In this document: in pieces, positions 19,205-28,999 of the stretch | Layout of the letters: every line of letters begins with the position of its first letter | How positions within the stretch are numbered: position 1 is the stretch's first letter | Assembly (NCBI RefSeq): GCF_001644575.1 | Contig: NZ_CP015596.1 | Span: 3,844,001 to 3,908,000 of the forward strand | Reading direction: 5' to 3' | DNA from: Mycobacterium adipatum | Lineage (GTDB): Bacteria > Actinomycetota > Actinomycetes > Mycobacteriales > Mycobacteriaceae | Length of the DNA stretch: 64,000 bases | The notes under the pieces: generated by a model | The model's database searches: none | Told to the model about the DNA's origin: nothing | What the model saw: the letters and a program-made list of their open reading frames with translations, nothing else | Translations under genes and position numbers: made by a program

Positions 19205-20334
19205 GAACCGGCCACCGCCACCTTGGCGCCGACACCGCTGACCGTCTCGTACACCCGCATGATCTCGCCGGCCACCACCGACCAGTCGTAGCGCTGCACG
19301 GCCCGCGCCCCCGCGGCCACGTAGCGCTTGCGGGCCTGGTCATCGCCGAGCAACTCGATCAGACTGGTGGCCAACGCATCCGGGTCGTCGACGGGCACGA
19401 GCCGACCGGCTGCACCGTTGTCGAGCACCCGCCGGAAGGCGTCGAGGTCGCTGGCCACCACCGCGGTGCCGGCGGCCATCGCCTCCACCAGCACGATGCC
19501 GAAGCTCTCCCCGCCGGTGTTGGGTGCGCAGTAGAGATCGACGCTGCGTAGCGCCGAGGCCTTGGTGGCATCGTCGACCGCGCCGAGGAACCGCAGGTTC
19601 GCCGCACAGTCGCCGGCCTCGTTGGCCAGTTCCTGCTCGTCGCCGCGGCCCACCACCAGCACCTCGACGTCGGGGAATTCGGCGACCAGCCGCGGCAACG
19701 CGCCCAGCAACACCGACATCCCCTTGCGCGGCTCGTCGAACCGGCCGAGGAACAGCACCGAACGCCCGGGCCGCGGATAGCCGTCCAACATCGGCGCCGA
19801 AGCGAACTCCGCGACCGGCACCCCGTTGGGGATCTCGACCGCGTCGGAGCCCAGGGCCTCCATCTGCCAGCGCCGCGCCAGGTCCGACACCGCGATGCGG
19901 CCGACGATCTTCTCGTTGAGCGGGCGCAGCATGCCCTGGAACACGCTCAGCGTCAACGATTTCGTGGTCGAGGTGTGAAACGTGGCGACGATCGGCCCCT
20001 CGGCGATCATCAACGCCAGCATGGAGACGCTCGGCGCGTTCGGCTCATGCAGATGCAGCACATCGAAATCGCCCTCGACGAGCCACTTCTTGACCTTGCG
20101 GTGGGTGGCCGGGCCGAACCGCAGGCGTGCGACCGATCCGTTGTACGGAATGGGGACGGCCCGGCCGCCGGACACCACGAAATCGGGCAGCCGGGTGCGG
20201 GCGTCGTCCGATGCGGGAGCCAGCACACTGACGAAATGCCCGCTTGCCAGAAAGACCTCGGCCAGCTGCAGCACGTGGGCCTGCACCCCGCCGTGCACAT
20301 CGAACGAGTACGGGCACACCATCCCGATGCGCAT
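19201..20334 (-). CDS. pimA: Phosphatidylinositol alpha-mannosyltransferase PimA
   Basis: GDP-mannose-dependent GT4 enzyme that adds the first mannose to phosphatidylinositol on the inner face of the membrane, starting PIM, lipomannan and lipoarabinomannan synthesis. The 377-residue protein begins MRIGMVCPYSFDVHGGVQ (acceptor-side glycine loop), carries LGRFDEPRKGM with the Arg and Lys that bind the GDP phosphates, and GGESFGIVLVEAMAAG with the family Glu. It lies 9 bases after the acyltransferase gene. Confidence 0.96.
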   Translation of the reverse strand: MRIGMVCPYSFDVHGGVQAHVLQLAEVFLASGHFVSVLAPASDDARTRLPDFVVSGGRAVPIPYNGSVARLRFGPATHRKVKKWLVEGDFDVLHLHEPNAPSVSMLALMIAEGPIVATFHTSTTKSLTLSVFQGMLRPLNEKIVGRIAVSDLARRWQMEALGSDAVEIPNGVPVAEFASAPMLDGYPRPGRSVLFLGRFDEPRKGMSVLLGALPRLVAEFPDVEVLVVGRGDEQELANEAGDCAANLRFLGAVDDATKASALRSVDLYCAPNTGGESFGIVLVEAMAAGTAVVASDLDAFRRVLDNGAAGRLVPVDDPDALATSLIELLGDDQARKRYVAAGARAVQRYDWSVVAGEIMRVYETVSGVGAKVAVAGS

Positions 20335-20343
20335 CGGCCGTTC

Positions 20344-21294
20344 CTAGTTTCCGCCGAGCCGGGCGCGGCGCTCGTCAGAGAGGTCGGCCACCCACTGCGG
20401 TTGCAGCATGTGCCAATCCGCGGGGAATTCGGCGATACCGGCGGCGAAGTGGTCGGCCAATGTCTGGGTGATACGCCCGATATCGCCGCAGGAGGTGTCC
20501 AGCGGGGCATGGATACGCAGGCCCCAGCCGTCGCCGTCGAACCAGGTGTGCGCGGGCAGCAGCGCGGCCCCGGTCTGCAGCGCCAGCTTCGCCGGCCCGG
20601 ACGGCAATCGGGTCTGCTCACCGAAGAAGTCGACCGGAACGCCCGAGCGGGTCAGATCTCGGTCGGACATCAAACAGACCAGGCCGTTGTCGTCGAGGCG
20701 TTCGACGAGGATCTCCGAGGGTGGCCGGGCTCCCCCGGTCAGCGGCAGTACCTCGAATCCGAGGCTCTCGCGGTAGGCGACGAATCGGTTGTACAGCGAC
20801 TCCGGCTTGAGCCGTTCGGCGACGGTGGCGAACTGCCCGTAGGTGTGCGTCAGCCACACCCCGGCGATATCCCAGTTGCCGCTGTGCGGCAGCGCGAGGA
20901 CCGCGCCGTGACCGGCCGCCAGGGCCTCCCCGACGTGGTGGTCGCCCTCGACTCGCTCCTGCACGCTGGCGGCGACCGCGGTGTGGTCCATCGAGGGCAG
21001 CCGGAACGCCTCGCGCCAGTACCGCGCATAAGAGGCCAGCGACGCGCGGACCAGGCTGCCCGGCACCTGTCCGGCGGGCACGCCGAGCACCCGGCCCAGG
21101 TTCTTGCGCAGCTGCTCGGGTCCCCCGCCGCGCGCCGCGTACAGCGCGCCGGCGTCGAACATGTTGCGGGCGGCGAACTCCGGCATGGCCCGCACCATCC
21201 GCCAGCCCGTCGCATATCCGAGATCGGAGAGGTGCCCGCCCAGCGGCACCCGCAGGCCACCGAATCTGGGCAGCCCCGAGGTCGGCGTGCTCAC
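20344..21294 (-). CDS. Phosphatidylinositol mannoside acyltransferase
   Basis: Transfers an acyl chain to the 6-position of the PimA-added mannose (PatA, Rv2611c-type). The 316-residue protein belongs to the LpxL/HtrB acyltransferase family and shows the HX4D motif as HSGNWD, with RPPSEILVERL and DRDLTRSGVPVDFFG after it. It starts at GTG 21294, overlapping the pgsA stop (GTGA). A much longer in-frame extension upstream lies inside pgsA and is rejected. Confidence 0.93.
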   Translation of the reverse strand: MSTPTSGLPRFGGLRVPLGGHLSDLGYATGWRMVRAMPEFAARNMFDAGALYAARGGGPEQLRKNLGRVLGVPAGQVPGSLVRASLASYARYWREAFRLPSMDHTAVAASVQERVEGDHHVGEALAAGHGAVLALPHSGNWDIAGVWLTHTYGQFATVAERLKPESLYNRFVAYRESLGFEVLPLTGGARPPSEILVERLDDNGLVCLMSDRDLTRSGVPVDFFGEQTRLPSGPAKLALQTGAALLPAHTWFDGDGWGLRIHAPLDTSCGDIGRITQTLADHFAAGIAEFPADWHMLQPQWVADLSDERRARLGGN

Positions 21295-21956
21295 TCGGCG
21301 TCCCCGTCGGGCGCGGGCGCCACGGGTGCCGACGGCATCCGGTCCATCGCGCCCGGCGAGGTGCGCACGGCGTGCAGCCGCTGCGCGAGGGTGACCAGGC
21401 TGGCCACGGCCAGCAGCCACATGGCGATGTCCAGCAGGGGCGCCCACCCGAACAACCCGGACAGTCCGGCCCCGGTCAGCGCGATCACCAGGCGTTCGGG
21501 CCGTTCGATGAGGCCGCCGTCGCCGCGCAGTCCACTGGCCTCCGCGCGCGCCTTGATATACGAGATGACCTGCGAGGTCACCAGGCAGATCAGGATCGCG
21601 ACCACCAGTGCGGCGTTGTGCAGGCCGAACGCGGCCCACCAGGCCAGCCCGCAGAAGATCGCGCCGTCACCGATGCGGTCACAGGTGGCGTCGAGCACCG
21701 CGCCGAACCGGGTGCCGCCACCGCGTTCGCGGGCCATCGCACCGTCGAGCATGTCAGCCAGCACGAAGAACCAGACGGCCACCGCGCCCCACCACAGCTG
21801 GCCGATCGGGAACAGGGTGAGCGCGGCGACCACCGAACCCGCCGTCCCGAGGATGGTGATGCTGTCCGGGGTCAGACCGGTGCGCAGCGCCGCCCTGGCG
21901 ATCGGACGGGACAGCTTGGTGTACGCCGCCCGCGTCATCAGGTAGAAGTTGCTCAC
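21291..21956 (-). CDS. pgsA: Phosphatidylinositol phosphate synthase
   Basis: CDP-alcohol phosphatidyltransferase making phosphatidylinositol phosphate from CDP-diacylglycerol and inositol phosphate, the lipid base for PIMs. The 221-residue membrane protein has the complete catalytic signature DMLDGAMAR with the following GAVLDATCDRIGD (metal-binding Asp residues), and about six helices. It starts at GTG 21956, overlapping the HIT gene stop by 4 bp. Confidence 0.95.
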   Translation of the reverse strand: MSNFYLMTRAAYTKLSRPIARAALRTGLTPDSITILGTAGSVVAALTLFPIGQLWWGAVAVWFFVLADMLDGAMARERGGGTRFGAVLDATCDRIGDGAIFCGLAWWAAFGLHNAALVVAILICLVTSQVISYIKARAEASGLRGDGGLIERPERLVIALTGAGLSGLFGWAPLLDIAMWLLAVASLVTLAQRLHAVRTSPGAMDRMPSAPVAPAPDGDAE

Positions 21957-22576
21957 TGGTCGGAGTTCCCCGTCGCTCCGCTCGCCCCGGGCTCGGAATT
22001 CCCCGTCGCGGCAGCGTCCAGCCGGTGCCATTCGGTGGCCAGCAGCCGCCGGGTCTCACCGAGCAGCTGCGGGATGACCTTGGACCCGCCGATGATGGTG
22101 ATGAAGTTGGCGTCCCCGCCCCAGCGCGGGACCACGTGCATGTGCAGGTGCTCGGCCAGCGAACCACCGGCCGAGGTGCCCAGGTTGAGACCGACGTTGA
22201 AACCGTGCGGCCGGGAGACGCCCTTGATCACCCGAATCGCCTTCTGGGTGAAGGACATCAACTCGGCGGACTCGTCCACGGTGAGGTCTTCGAGCTCGGA
22301 CACCCGCCGATAGGGCACCACCATCAGGTGGCCGGGGTTGTAGGGGTAGAGGTTGAGCACCGCGTAGACGCGCTCGCCGCGCGCCACCATCAGGCCGTCC
22401 TCATCCGACATCGCCGGGATGTCGGTGAACGGCTCCTTGGACTGCGCCGAACCCGCACCCTTCTTCATCGGCGACTCGGCGATGTAGCTCATCCGGTGCG
22501 GCGTCCACAACCGTTGCAGGTGGTCCGGTTCACCCACCCCGATGTCGACGATGCCCTCGCCGCCGCTGTCGCTCAC
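21953..22576 (-). CDS. HIT domain protein (Ap4A phosphorylase type)
   Basis: Nucleotide-binding hydrolase or transferase. The 207 residues contain the histidine triad HLHMHVVPR after the [15 protein letters not shown] substrate strand. The homologue Rv2613c in M. tuberculosis is known as a diadenosine tetraphosphate phosphorylase. The position between thrS, whose synthetase reaction can make Ap4A, and pgsA is suggestive. It overlaps both neighbours by 4 bp. The C-terminal 20 residues are low-complexity. Confidence 0.93.
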   Translation of the reverse strand: MSDSGGEGIVDIGVGEPDHLQRLWTPHRMSYIAESPMKKGAGSAQSKEPFTDIPAMSDEDGLMVARGERVYAVLNLYPYNPGHLMVVPYRRVSELEDLTVDESAELMSFTQKAIRVIKGVSRPHGFNVGLNLGTSAGGSLAEHLHMHVVPRWGGDANFITIIGGSKVIPQLLGETRRLLATEWHRLDAAATGNSEPGASGATGNSDQ

Positions 22577-24621
22577 GGATCCACCCCGAACAGCTCGGCG
22601 TTGGGGGTGGCGTTCTCACGCCGGGCGATCCAGTCCACGATCGCGTCCACGGCCGCATCGCGGCCGACACCGTTGACCTGGGTGCGATCCCCGAACCGGA
22701 AGGACACCGCGCCCGCTTCGATGTCCTTGTCCCCGGCAAGCAGCATGAAGGGCACCCGCTGGTTGGTGTGATTGACGATCTTCTTGGCCATCCGGTCGTC
22801 GCTGGAGTCCACCTCCACCCGCACGCCGCGCGAGCGCAATTGTGCGGCAACATCTTCCAGATAAGGCACATGCGCATCGGCCACCGGGACCCCGACCACC
22901 TGGACCGGCGCCAGCCAGGCCGGGAACGCGCCGGCATAGTGCTCGGTGAGCACCCCGAAGAAACGCTCGATGGAACCGAACAGCGCGCGGTGGATCAACA
23001 CGGGACGCTGACGCGACCCGTCGGCGGCGGTGTACTCCAGTTCGAACCGATCGGGCATGTTGAAGTCGAGCTGGATCGTCGACATCTGCCAGTTGCGGCC
23101 CAGCGCATCCTTCACCTGCACCGAGATCTTCGGCCCGTAGAAGGCCGCCCCGCCCGGATCCGGCACCAGCGCCAGTCCGGAGGCCTCGGCCACCTCACGC
23201 AGCGTGGTGGTGGCCTCCTCCCACATATCGTCGGAGCCCACCGACTTCTCCGGATCCCGGGTGGAGAGCTCCAGGTAGAAGTCGTCGAGCCCGTAGTCCG
23301 ACAGCAGGTCGAGCACGAAACCCAGCAGCGAGGTGAGTTCCTCGCGCATCTGCTCGCGGGTGGTGTAGATGTGCGCGTCGTCCTGGGTCATCCCGCGCAC
23401 CCGGGTCAGACCGTGTACCACCCCGGACTTCTCGTAGCGGTACACCGAACCGAATTCGAAGAGCCGCAACGGAAGTTCGCGGTAAGACCGTCCGCGGGAC
23501 CGGTAGATCAGGTGGTGCATGGGGCAGTTCATCGGCTTCAGGTAGTAGTCCTGGCCGGGTTTGCGCACCTCGCCGTGCTCGTCGAATTCGGCGTCGATGT
23601 GCATGGGCGGGAACATGCCGTCCGCGTACCACTCCAGGTGGCCCGAGGTGATGTAGAGGTTCTCCTTGGTGATGTGCGGGGTGTTGACGAACTGGTAGCC
23701 GGCCTGTTCGTGCTTGCGCCGGGAGTAGTCCTCCAGCTCCTTGCGCACGATCCCGCCCTTGGGGTGGAACACCGGCAGACCGGACCCCAGCTCGTCGGGG
23801 AAGCTGAACAGGTCCAGTTCGACCCCGAGCTTGCGGTGATCGCGGCGCTGGGCCTCCTCGATCAATTCGAGGTGGCGGTCCAGGGCCTCCTGCGACTCCC
23901 ACGCGGTGCCGTACACCCGTTGCAGGCTGGCGTTGTTCTGGTTGCCGCGCCAGTATGCGGCACTGCTGCGGGTCAGCTTGAACGCCGGGATGAACCGGGT
24001 GGTCGGAATGTGCGGGCCGCGGCACAGGTCGCCCCAGATGCGCTCCTTGGTGCGCGGATTGAGGTTGTCGTAGGCGGTCAGCTCGTCCCCGCCGACCTCC
24101 ATGACATCGGGGTCCCCGGACTTGTCGTCGACCAGTTCCAGCTTGAACGGCTCGCCGGAAAGTTCCTCGCGGGCTTGCTCTTTGGACTCATAGACACGCC
24201 GGGAGAACAGCTGGCCGTCCTTGACGATCTTGGCCATCCGCTTTTCGAGCTTGGCCAGGTCTTCGGGCGTGAACGGCTCGGCGACGTCGAAGTCGTAGTA
24301 GAACCCGTCGGTGATCGGCGGGCCGATACCGAGCTTTGCCTGTGGGAACAGGTCCTGCACCGCCTGGGCGAGCACATGCGCGCAGGAATGCCGGATGACG
24401 CTGCGGCCGTCCTCGGTGTCGGCGGCGACGGCCTCGACGTCCACGTCGATGTCGGGGACCCAGTTCAGGTCGCGCAGCCGGCCCTCGGCGTCGCGCACCA
24501 CGACGATGGCATCGGGTGCGCCGCGCTCGGGCAGTCCCGCCTCGCGCACCGCCGCCCCTGCGGTGGTCCCGGCAGCGACCCGGAGCAGGGCTGCGGGGGC
24601 GGAACTGGCGGCGGCGGTCAT
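22573..24621 (-). CDS. thrS: Threonine--tRNA ligase
   Basis: Charges tRNA-Thr. The 682-residue enzyme has an N-terminal TGS domain (1-65), an editing domain with the HxxxH zinc-like motif H78-H82 and a later HSCAH/DFD pattern, a class II catalytic core with motif 2 ([23 protein letters not shown]) and motif 3 ([13 protein letters not shown]), and a C-terminal anticodon domain ([13 protein letters not shown]). AGGAGATC precedes the ATG. It heads the run thrS-HIT-pgsA-patA-pimA-nudix. No T-box leader is seen upstream. Confidence 0.97.
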   Translation of the reverse strand: MTAAASSAPAALLRVAAGTTAGAAVREAGLPERGAPDAIVVVRDAEGRLRDLNWVPDIDVDVEAVAADTEDGRSVIRHSCAHVLAQAVQDLFPQAKLGIGPPITDGFYYDFDVAEPFTPEDLAKLEKRMAKIVKDGQLFSRRVYESKEQAREELSGEPFKLELVDDKSGDPDVMEVGGDELTAYDNLNPRTKERIWGDLCRGPHIPTTRFIPAFKLTRSSAAYWRGNQNNASLQRVYGTAWESQEALDRHLELIEEAQRRDHRKLGVELDLFSFPDELGSGLPVFHPKGGIVRKELEDYSRRKHEQAGYQFVNTPHITKENLYITSGHLEWYADGMFPPMHIDAEFDEHGEVRKPGQDYYLKPMNCPMHHLIYRSRGRSYRELPLRLFEFGSVYRYEKSGVVHGLTRVRGMTQDDAHIYTTREQMREELTSLLGFVLDLLSDYGLDDFYLELSTRDPEKSVGSDDMWEEATTTLREVAEASGLALVPDPGGAAFYGPKISVQVKDALGRNWQMSTIQLDFNMPDRFELEYTAADGSRQRPVLIHRALFGSIERFFGVLTEHYAGAFPAWLAPVQVVGVPVADAHVPYLEDVAAQLRSRGVRVEVDSSDDRMAKKIVNHTNQRVPFMLLAGDKDIEAGAVSFRFGDRTQVNGVGRDAAVDAIVDWIARRENATPNAELFGVDP

Positions 24622-24704
24622 CGGTGGATCTCCTAAACGACGAGACGGTGCGGACGAGCTTCCGTGATCGCGACCATGCTATCGGGGGTACCGCCGCGCG
24701 AAAG

Positions 24705-25124
24705 CTAGGACCCGATGCCGATCGGGCTCTTCAGCCAGGCCCAATCGATGCCCGCCCAGCCGGCGACCAGACCGACCGCCCCGAACAGCCACAGGGTGAT
24801 GACCACGAAGGCGGCGGTGAACAGCGCGCTGAGCGCCTTGACCGCGATGTGCTGGCGGGCGAACCAGGCCATCGCCGCGTCGTAGCGGGCCCGCGCGTGC
24901 GCCAACACGACCTGCGCGGCCCGGAACTCGGTGGCCAGGATGCCCAGGCCCAGGAAGACGATGGCCCAGCCCGGCCCCGGGTACGGGATGGCGATGATCC
25001 CGACCACCAGCACCAGCGTGCCGATGACACCGACGACGATCCGGTAGGTCAGGTCCGCGACGGGACGGTCGCGGATCTTGTCCCGCCAGCGGGCCCACGC
25101 GCGCTTGCGGTCGCCCGACATCAT
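24705..25124 (-). CDS. PGPGW-domain (TIGR02611) membrane protein
   Basis: 139 residues. The signature PYPGPGWAIVFLGLGILATEF lies between two helices, and a third long hydrophobic stretch follows, ending in a polar tail. The function of this actinobacterial family is unknown. Its ATG overlaps the upstream thioesterase stop by 4 bp (ATGA at 25121-25124), so the two are translated together. Confidence 0.85.
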   Translation of the reverse strand: MMSGDRKRAWARWRDKIRDRPVADLTYRIVVGVIGTLVLVVGIIAIPYPGPGWAIVFLGLGILATEFRAAQVVLAHARARYDAAMAWFARQHIAVKALSALFTAAFVVITLWLFGAVGLVAGWAGIDWAWLKSPIGIGS

Positions 25125-25741
25125 GGCTGCCCCGGCTTGAGCCGGACGAACAGTGCGTCACCCTCGGTCAGCACCACGCCATCGTCGAGCACCCGCCCGC
25201 TGACGAAGATCTTGCGTCCGTCGATGCGATCGATTCCGGCGTCCACCTGCAGTTGCTTGCCGATCGGCACGATCTTGCGGTAGTCGATGCCCAGGTGCGC
25301 GGTGCGCTGGTACGCGCTCTTGGTCAGCTTGGCGGCGGTGAAGCCGAGCAGCGAGTCGAACAGCAGCCCGAGCACTCCGCCGTGCACGGCGCCGTTGCGG
25401 CCCAGGTGATAGCGGCGGAACTGCGCAGTGCCGCCGATCCGCCCGTCCTCGGTGACGTGCAGGTCCACCGGGACCGACATGATGTTGCCGCGGTTGGGCA
25501 GGTCCATCCGCCGCCCCGACGGCGAATGCCATTCGTCGGCTTCGTAGGGCGCCAGCAGCGCGGACACCTTCTCGATCAGCGCGGCGGCCTCGGTGATGAC
25601 CTCATCGGGTGCGTCGGCGGCCCGGGCGTGGTCCTGCAGGGTGCGCACCGCCTCGATGAATCGTCCGTAGTCGGGCCCGCCGCGGTCGGTGGGCTCGGGC
25701 GGATTGAATCCGCCCCCTGTATGCGCTGCACCGGTCGTCAC
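25121..25741 (-). CDS. PaaI family thioesterase (hotdog fold)
   Basis: Predicted acyl-CoA thioesterase. In 206 residues, the N-terminal third is a helical extension and the hotdog domain starts near residue 90, with HLGRNGAVHGGVLGLLFD, where the HGG loop and following Asp are typical of the active site. Substrate unknown. The start is GTG 25741; the family begins somewhat later, so the true start may be internal. Confidence 0.82.
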   Translation of the reverse strand: MTTGAAHTGGGFNPPEPTDRGGPDYGRFIEAVRTLQDHARAADAPDEVITEAAALIEKVSALLAPYEADEWHSPSGRRMDLPNRGNIMSVPVDLHVTEDGRIGGTAQFRRYHLGRNGAVHGGVLGLLFDSLLGFTAAKLTKSAYQRTAHLGIDYRKIVPIGKQLQVDAGIDRIDGRKIFVSGRVLDDGVVLTEGDALFVRLKPGQP

Positions 25742-25778
25742 ACCGTCACGTTATTGCACGGGTGCGATAGTGGCTGGT

Positions 25779-26252
25779 GTGGATCTGACCTATCCCGAAG
25801 TGGGCGCCACCCGGGGGCCACTGCCCCGCGGTTATCAGCACGTGCACGCCGGCGCGGTCATCGGGCACGGGCGGGCGCGGTTCGAGGAGGCCGGCGACGC
25901 TGTCCTGCACTGGGGGATGCAGCGCGGCGCCGGGGTGCTGGTCCACGCCGACGGTGACGTCGCCACCGTCGGCGCGGAGGTGAGCGTGGGCTTGTGGCCG
26001 CTGCGCGCACCGTGCCGGGTGGTGTACGTGCTGGAGGAAGACGATCGGCGGGGGTTCGCCTACGGCACGCTGCCCGGACATCCGGAAACCGGCGAGGAAC
26101 TGTTCGCCGTGCGCTACGACCCCGCCGACGGCGCGGTGTACGCCGAGGTGACGGCGTTCGCGCGGCACGCCACGTGGTGGAGCAAGTTGGGCGGACCGCT
26201 CACCCGGCTGGCGCAGCGGATCATCACCCGCCGCTATCTGAAGGCGGTTTGA
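25779..26252 (+). CDS. DUF1990 family protein
   Basis: 157 residues with the DUF1990 pattern: LTYPEVGAT at the N-terminus, HVHAGAVIGHG, FAYGTLPGHPETGEELF and a tail of RHATWWSKLGGP. Members are small single-domain proteins of unknown role, sometimes near lipid enzymes. GTG 25779 is chosen because GATAGT stands 7 bases before it (leaderless); GTG at 25770 is the alternative. Its stop abuts the enoyl-CoA hydratase gene on the other strand. Confidence 0.8.
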   Translation: MDLTYPEVGATRGPLPRGYQHVHAGAVIGHGRARFEEAGDAVLHWGMQRGAGVLVHADGDVATVGAEVSVGLWPLRAPCRVVYVLEEDDRRGFAYGTLPGHPETGEELFAVRYDPADGAVYAEVTAFARHATWWSKLGGPLTRLAQRIITRRYLKAV

Positions 26253-27020
26253 CTACCTGCTGCTCTGCAGCAACCGCGCCACGTTCGCCTTGAGTTCGGG
26301 AGTACCGAAGGTCAGTTCCTCGGCGGTGGTGGCGTAGTCCAGGGTGATCTGCACCTGGCGTTCCAGCTGCATGTTGAGGATGCGTTTGGTCGATTCGACC
26401 GCCTTCTGGGGCAGCTCGAGGATTTTCTTGGCGGCGGCCACCGCCTCGGCGAGCGGATCGGCCACCACGTGATTGGCCAGTCCGAGCTCCACCGCCTTCT
26501 GTGCCGGGATGCGCGCCCCGGTGAGCGCGTATTCCTTGGCCTGCAGAATGCTCATCTGCATCGGCCAGACCAGCGGCCCACCGTCGGCGGCCACCAGCCC
26601 GAGCTGCACGTGCGGGTCGGCGAGAAACGCCTTCTCCCCCATGTACACCACGTCCGACAGCGCCACCACGCTGCAGCCCAGCCCCACCGCGGGGCCGTTG
26701 ACGGCGGCGATCACCGGGATCCGGCAACGCACCATGCCCATCACGATCTCGCGGCCGTCGATGATGGTCTTGGTGCGCAGGTCGACGTCCTCGCTGAGTT
26801 CCTTGATGTAGTTGAAGTCGCCGCCCGCCGAAAACGCCTTTCCTGCACCGGTGATCACCGCTACCCGCGCGGCGGGGTCCAGGCTGAGCCGATTCCAGAT
26901 CCGCGCCAGCCCGACATGCAGGTCGTCGTTGACGGCGTTGAGTTCCTCGGGCCGGTTCAGCGTGATGATGCGCAACGGGCCGTCGGCCTCGACCTGGATC
27001 TCTGTGGGCATGTCGTACAT
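26253..27020 (-). CDS. Enoyl-CoA hydratase/isomerase family protein
   Basis: Crotonase-fold enzyme, probably hydrating the enoyl-CoA made by the two acyl-CoA dehydrogenases upstream. The 255 residues show the oxyanion-hole strands AFSAGGDFN and NGPAVGLGCS. At the two usual catalytic Glu positions the sequence has QLGLVAADGG (Asp) rather than the two Glu of true hydratases, so the exact reaction is uncertain. The start (27020) is one base from the previous stop. Confidence 0.85.
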   Translation of the reverse strand: MYDMPTEIQVEADGPLRIITLNRPEELNAVNDDLHVGLARIWNRLSLDPAARVAVITGAGKAFSAGGDFNYIKELSEDVDLRTKTIIDGREIVMGMVRCRIPVIAAVNGPAVGLGCSVVALSDVVYMGEKAFLADPHVQLGLVAADGGPLVWPMQMSILQAKEYALTGARIPAQKAVELGLANHVVADPLAEAVAAAKKILELPQKAVESTKRILNMQLERQVQITLDYATTAEELTFGTPELKANVARLLQSSR

Positions 27021-27021
27021 G

Positions 27022-28104
27022 TCAAACCGCCATTCTGAGGATTCGGCCCGCGATGATGTTCTTCTGGATCTGCGAGGTGCCGCCCATGACGCTCTGCGAG
27101 CGGCTGTAGAGGTAGGTGTTGAACAGGTCGGTATCGGTGGTGCCGGTCTGCGCGAGCACGGCGTGCCCAACGGACTGCTCGACCCAGGTCATCAGCAGTT
27201 TGTCGATCGATCCCTCCGGCCCGTGCGAGATCCCGTCCAGCTGTTCGGAGAGCCGGCGTCGCACATGCTGGCGCAAGACGTGCACTTGCACGGTGGCCCA
27301 GGCCAATTCGTCACTCGGCGTGCCGCGGCGGGCCAGTTGGTTGACGGTCTTCTCATAACGTGCGGCATACCCCAGGGTGGAGGGCTCACGTTCGTGGCCG
27401 ACCACGGTCATGGCCAGTGCCCAGCCATCACCCGGGTTGCCGACCATCTGGCTCGCGGGCACCCGCGCGCCGTCGAAGAGCACCTGGCCGAATTCGTTGC
27501 TCACGCCGTTGATCATCTTCAGCGGGCGCTGTTCGATTCCGGGCTGGTGCATGTTGATCAGGAACGCCGAAATACCCTTGTGGCGCTTGACGTCCTTGTC
27601 GGTGCGGGCCAGCAGCAGGCACCAGTCGGCGACGTCGGAGTAACTGGTCCAGATCTTGTGCCCGTTGATCACGTACTCGTCGCCATCGAGGGTGGCGGTG
27701 GTGGTCAGCGACGCCAGGTCCGATCCGGCGCCGGGTTCGGAGAAGCCCTGACACCAGCGCTGCGTACCGTCGATCATGCCGGGCAGGAACCGTTGCTGCA
27801 GTTCCTTGCTGGCGTGCCGGCCCAGGCCGGTCACCAGGTACCCCAGACTCGGCCGCGGCGGGGCTCCGGCGCGGGCCAGTTCCTCGTCGACGATCACGTC
27901 ATAGACCGGGGGCAGCTCGAGGCCGCCGAACTCCTTGGGCCAGGTGGCACCGAAAAACCCTGCGGCGTGCAGGGATTGGTGCCACTCCCCTTGCCGCGCC
28001 CAGTACTCCTGCGTCGACTTCGGGAAGTTGGGCGCCTGCTCGGCGAGCCAGGCCCGCAGCCGCTGCCGGAAGGCCAGTTCGGAGTCGGAGTCACGAAAGT
28101 CCAA
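27022..28104 (-). CDS. Acyl-CoA dehydrogenase, larger partner of a pair
   Basis: FadE-type flavoprotein, 360 residues. It has the flavin-contact motif QGFSEPGAGSDLAS near residue 119 and HKIWTSYSDVADW. At the usual catalytic position near the C-terminus it reads MGGTSQIQ, with Gly instead of Glu. Some heteromeric mycobacterial dehydrogenases take the base from an earlier helix; the HERE motif at 237-240 (E238 or E240) is a candidate. It overlaps the next gene upstream by 14 bp, which suggests a two-subunit enzyme. Confidence 0.9.
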   Translation of the reverse strand: MDFRDSDSELAFRQRLRAWLAEQAPNFPKSTQEYWARQGEWHQSLHAAGFFGATWPKEFGGLELPPVYDVIVDEELARAGAPPRPSLGYLVTGLGRHASKELQQRFLPGMIDGTQRWCQGFSEPGAGSDLASLTTTATLDGDEYVINGHKIWTSYSDVADWCLLLARTDKDVKRHKGISAFLINMHQPGIEQRPLKMINGVSNEFGQVLFDGARVPASQMVGNPGDGWALAMTVVGHEREPSTLGYAARYEKTVNQLARRGTPSDELAWATVQVHVLRQHVRRRLSEQLDGISHGPEGSIDKLLMTWVEQSVGHAVLAQTGTTDTDLFNTYLYSRSQSVMGGTSQIQKNIIAGRILRMAV

Positions 28105-28978
28105 CGGAGATCTCCTTCAACGACACCGGCCACAGACCGGTGGACACCAAGACGCGGCGCAGGTAGACATGCGCCGCACACTCCCAGGTGTTGCCGATGC
28201 CGCCGTGCACCTGGATCGACGTCTCACAGATGGTGTGCGCGGATTTCGCGCAGTACACCTTCGCGACGCGGGCGGCTTCGGCCGCGACGCCGGGCTCCTC
28301 CTCGTCGACCGCCCACGCGGCATAGCGCAGGATGCTGATCGAGCCCTCGATGAGCACCAGGCTCTCGGCGAGCAGGTGCGCCACGGCCTGGTAGGAACCG
28401 ATGGCCTTGCCGTACTGCTCACGCATCTTGGCGTAGTCGCAGGCCAGGTCGAATGCGCCGCGGGCGGCGCCCAGGATGTCGGCGGCGGTCACCACCAGTG
28501 CCAGCGCGTGGGCGCGCTGGGCCTTGTCCTCGTCGAGCGCATCCGCGGGGGTGCGGTCGCCGGCTACCGGTGCCGCCCATCGGGTCAGGTCGACACCGGG
28601 GCTCGCTTCTCCCAGGTCGGCGGCGGTGACACGGTCACCGTCGAGCCAGACGCCGCGGCGCAGCCCGCGCGCGTCGGGGGCGATCGCCCCGAAGACGACC
28701 GTGGCGTCACCGTGCCCCAGGTCGTCGGCCAGTACCGGCCCGAGGAACGGCACGTCGACCAATCCGCGGCCGAATTCCTCGGCGACCAGGGCGACCTCGA
28801 CACCGGAGGCGCCGTCGGAGCGCAGCGATCGCCACCCGGTGGCCGCGACCGTCTTCTCCAGGCGCGCGACCCGCTCACCGTCGTCCAATTCGCCGACCGC
28901 GCCGGGCCCGAGGTCATCGGCCAGTTTCGCGGCCGCGTCCCGCAGTTGTTGCTGTTCACTGGTCAGCCGAACATCCAT
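28091..28978 (-). CDS. Acyl-CoA dehydrogenase-like smaller partner subunit
   Basis: 295 residues, shorter than a standalone enzyme (about 380). The N-terminal helical domain is degenerate, the middle beta domain is reduced, and the C-terminal half has MREQYGKAIGSYQAVAHLLAE and IQVHGGIGNTWECAAHVYLRR. This matches the small subunit of alpha2beta2 acyl-CoA dehydrogenases used on steroid-type side chains in mycobacteria. TAGGCT stands 6 bases before the ATG, with a palindrome just beyond. Confidence 0.88.
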   Translation of the reverse strand: MDVRLTSEQQQLRDAAAKLADDLGPGAVGELDDGERVARLEKTVAATGWRSLRSDGASGVEVALVAEEFGRGLVDVPFLGPVLADDLGHGDATVVFGAIAPDARGLRRGVWLDGDRVTAADLGEASPGVDLTRWAAPVAGDRTPADALDEDKAQRAHALALVVTAADILGAARGAFDLACDYAKMREQYGKAIGSYQAVAHLLAESLVLIEGSISILRYAAWAVDEEEPGVAAEAARVAKVYCAKSAHTICETSIQVHGGIGNTWECAAHVYLRRVLVSTGLWPVSLKEISVGLS

Positions 28979-28999
28979 GAGAGGAGCCTATCCTTTCTG

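Noticed and set aside
22768..24636. Long open frame opposite thrS
   Set aside because: Typical high-GC antisense frame: Arg/Gly/His-rich, no motifs, and thrS is certain on the other strand.
24622..24704. Possible T-box leader for thrS
   Set aside because: The gap is 83 bp, too short, and no T-box sequence or terminator/antiterminator pair is seen.
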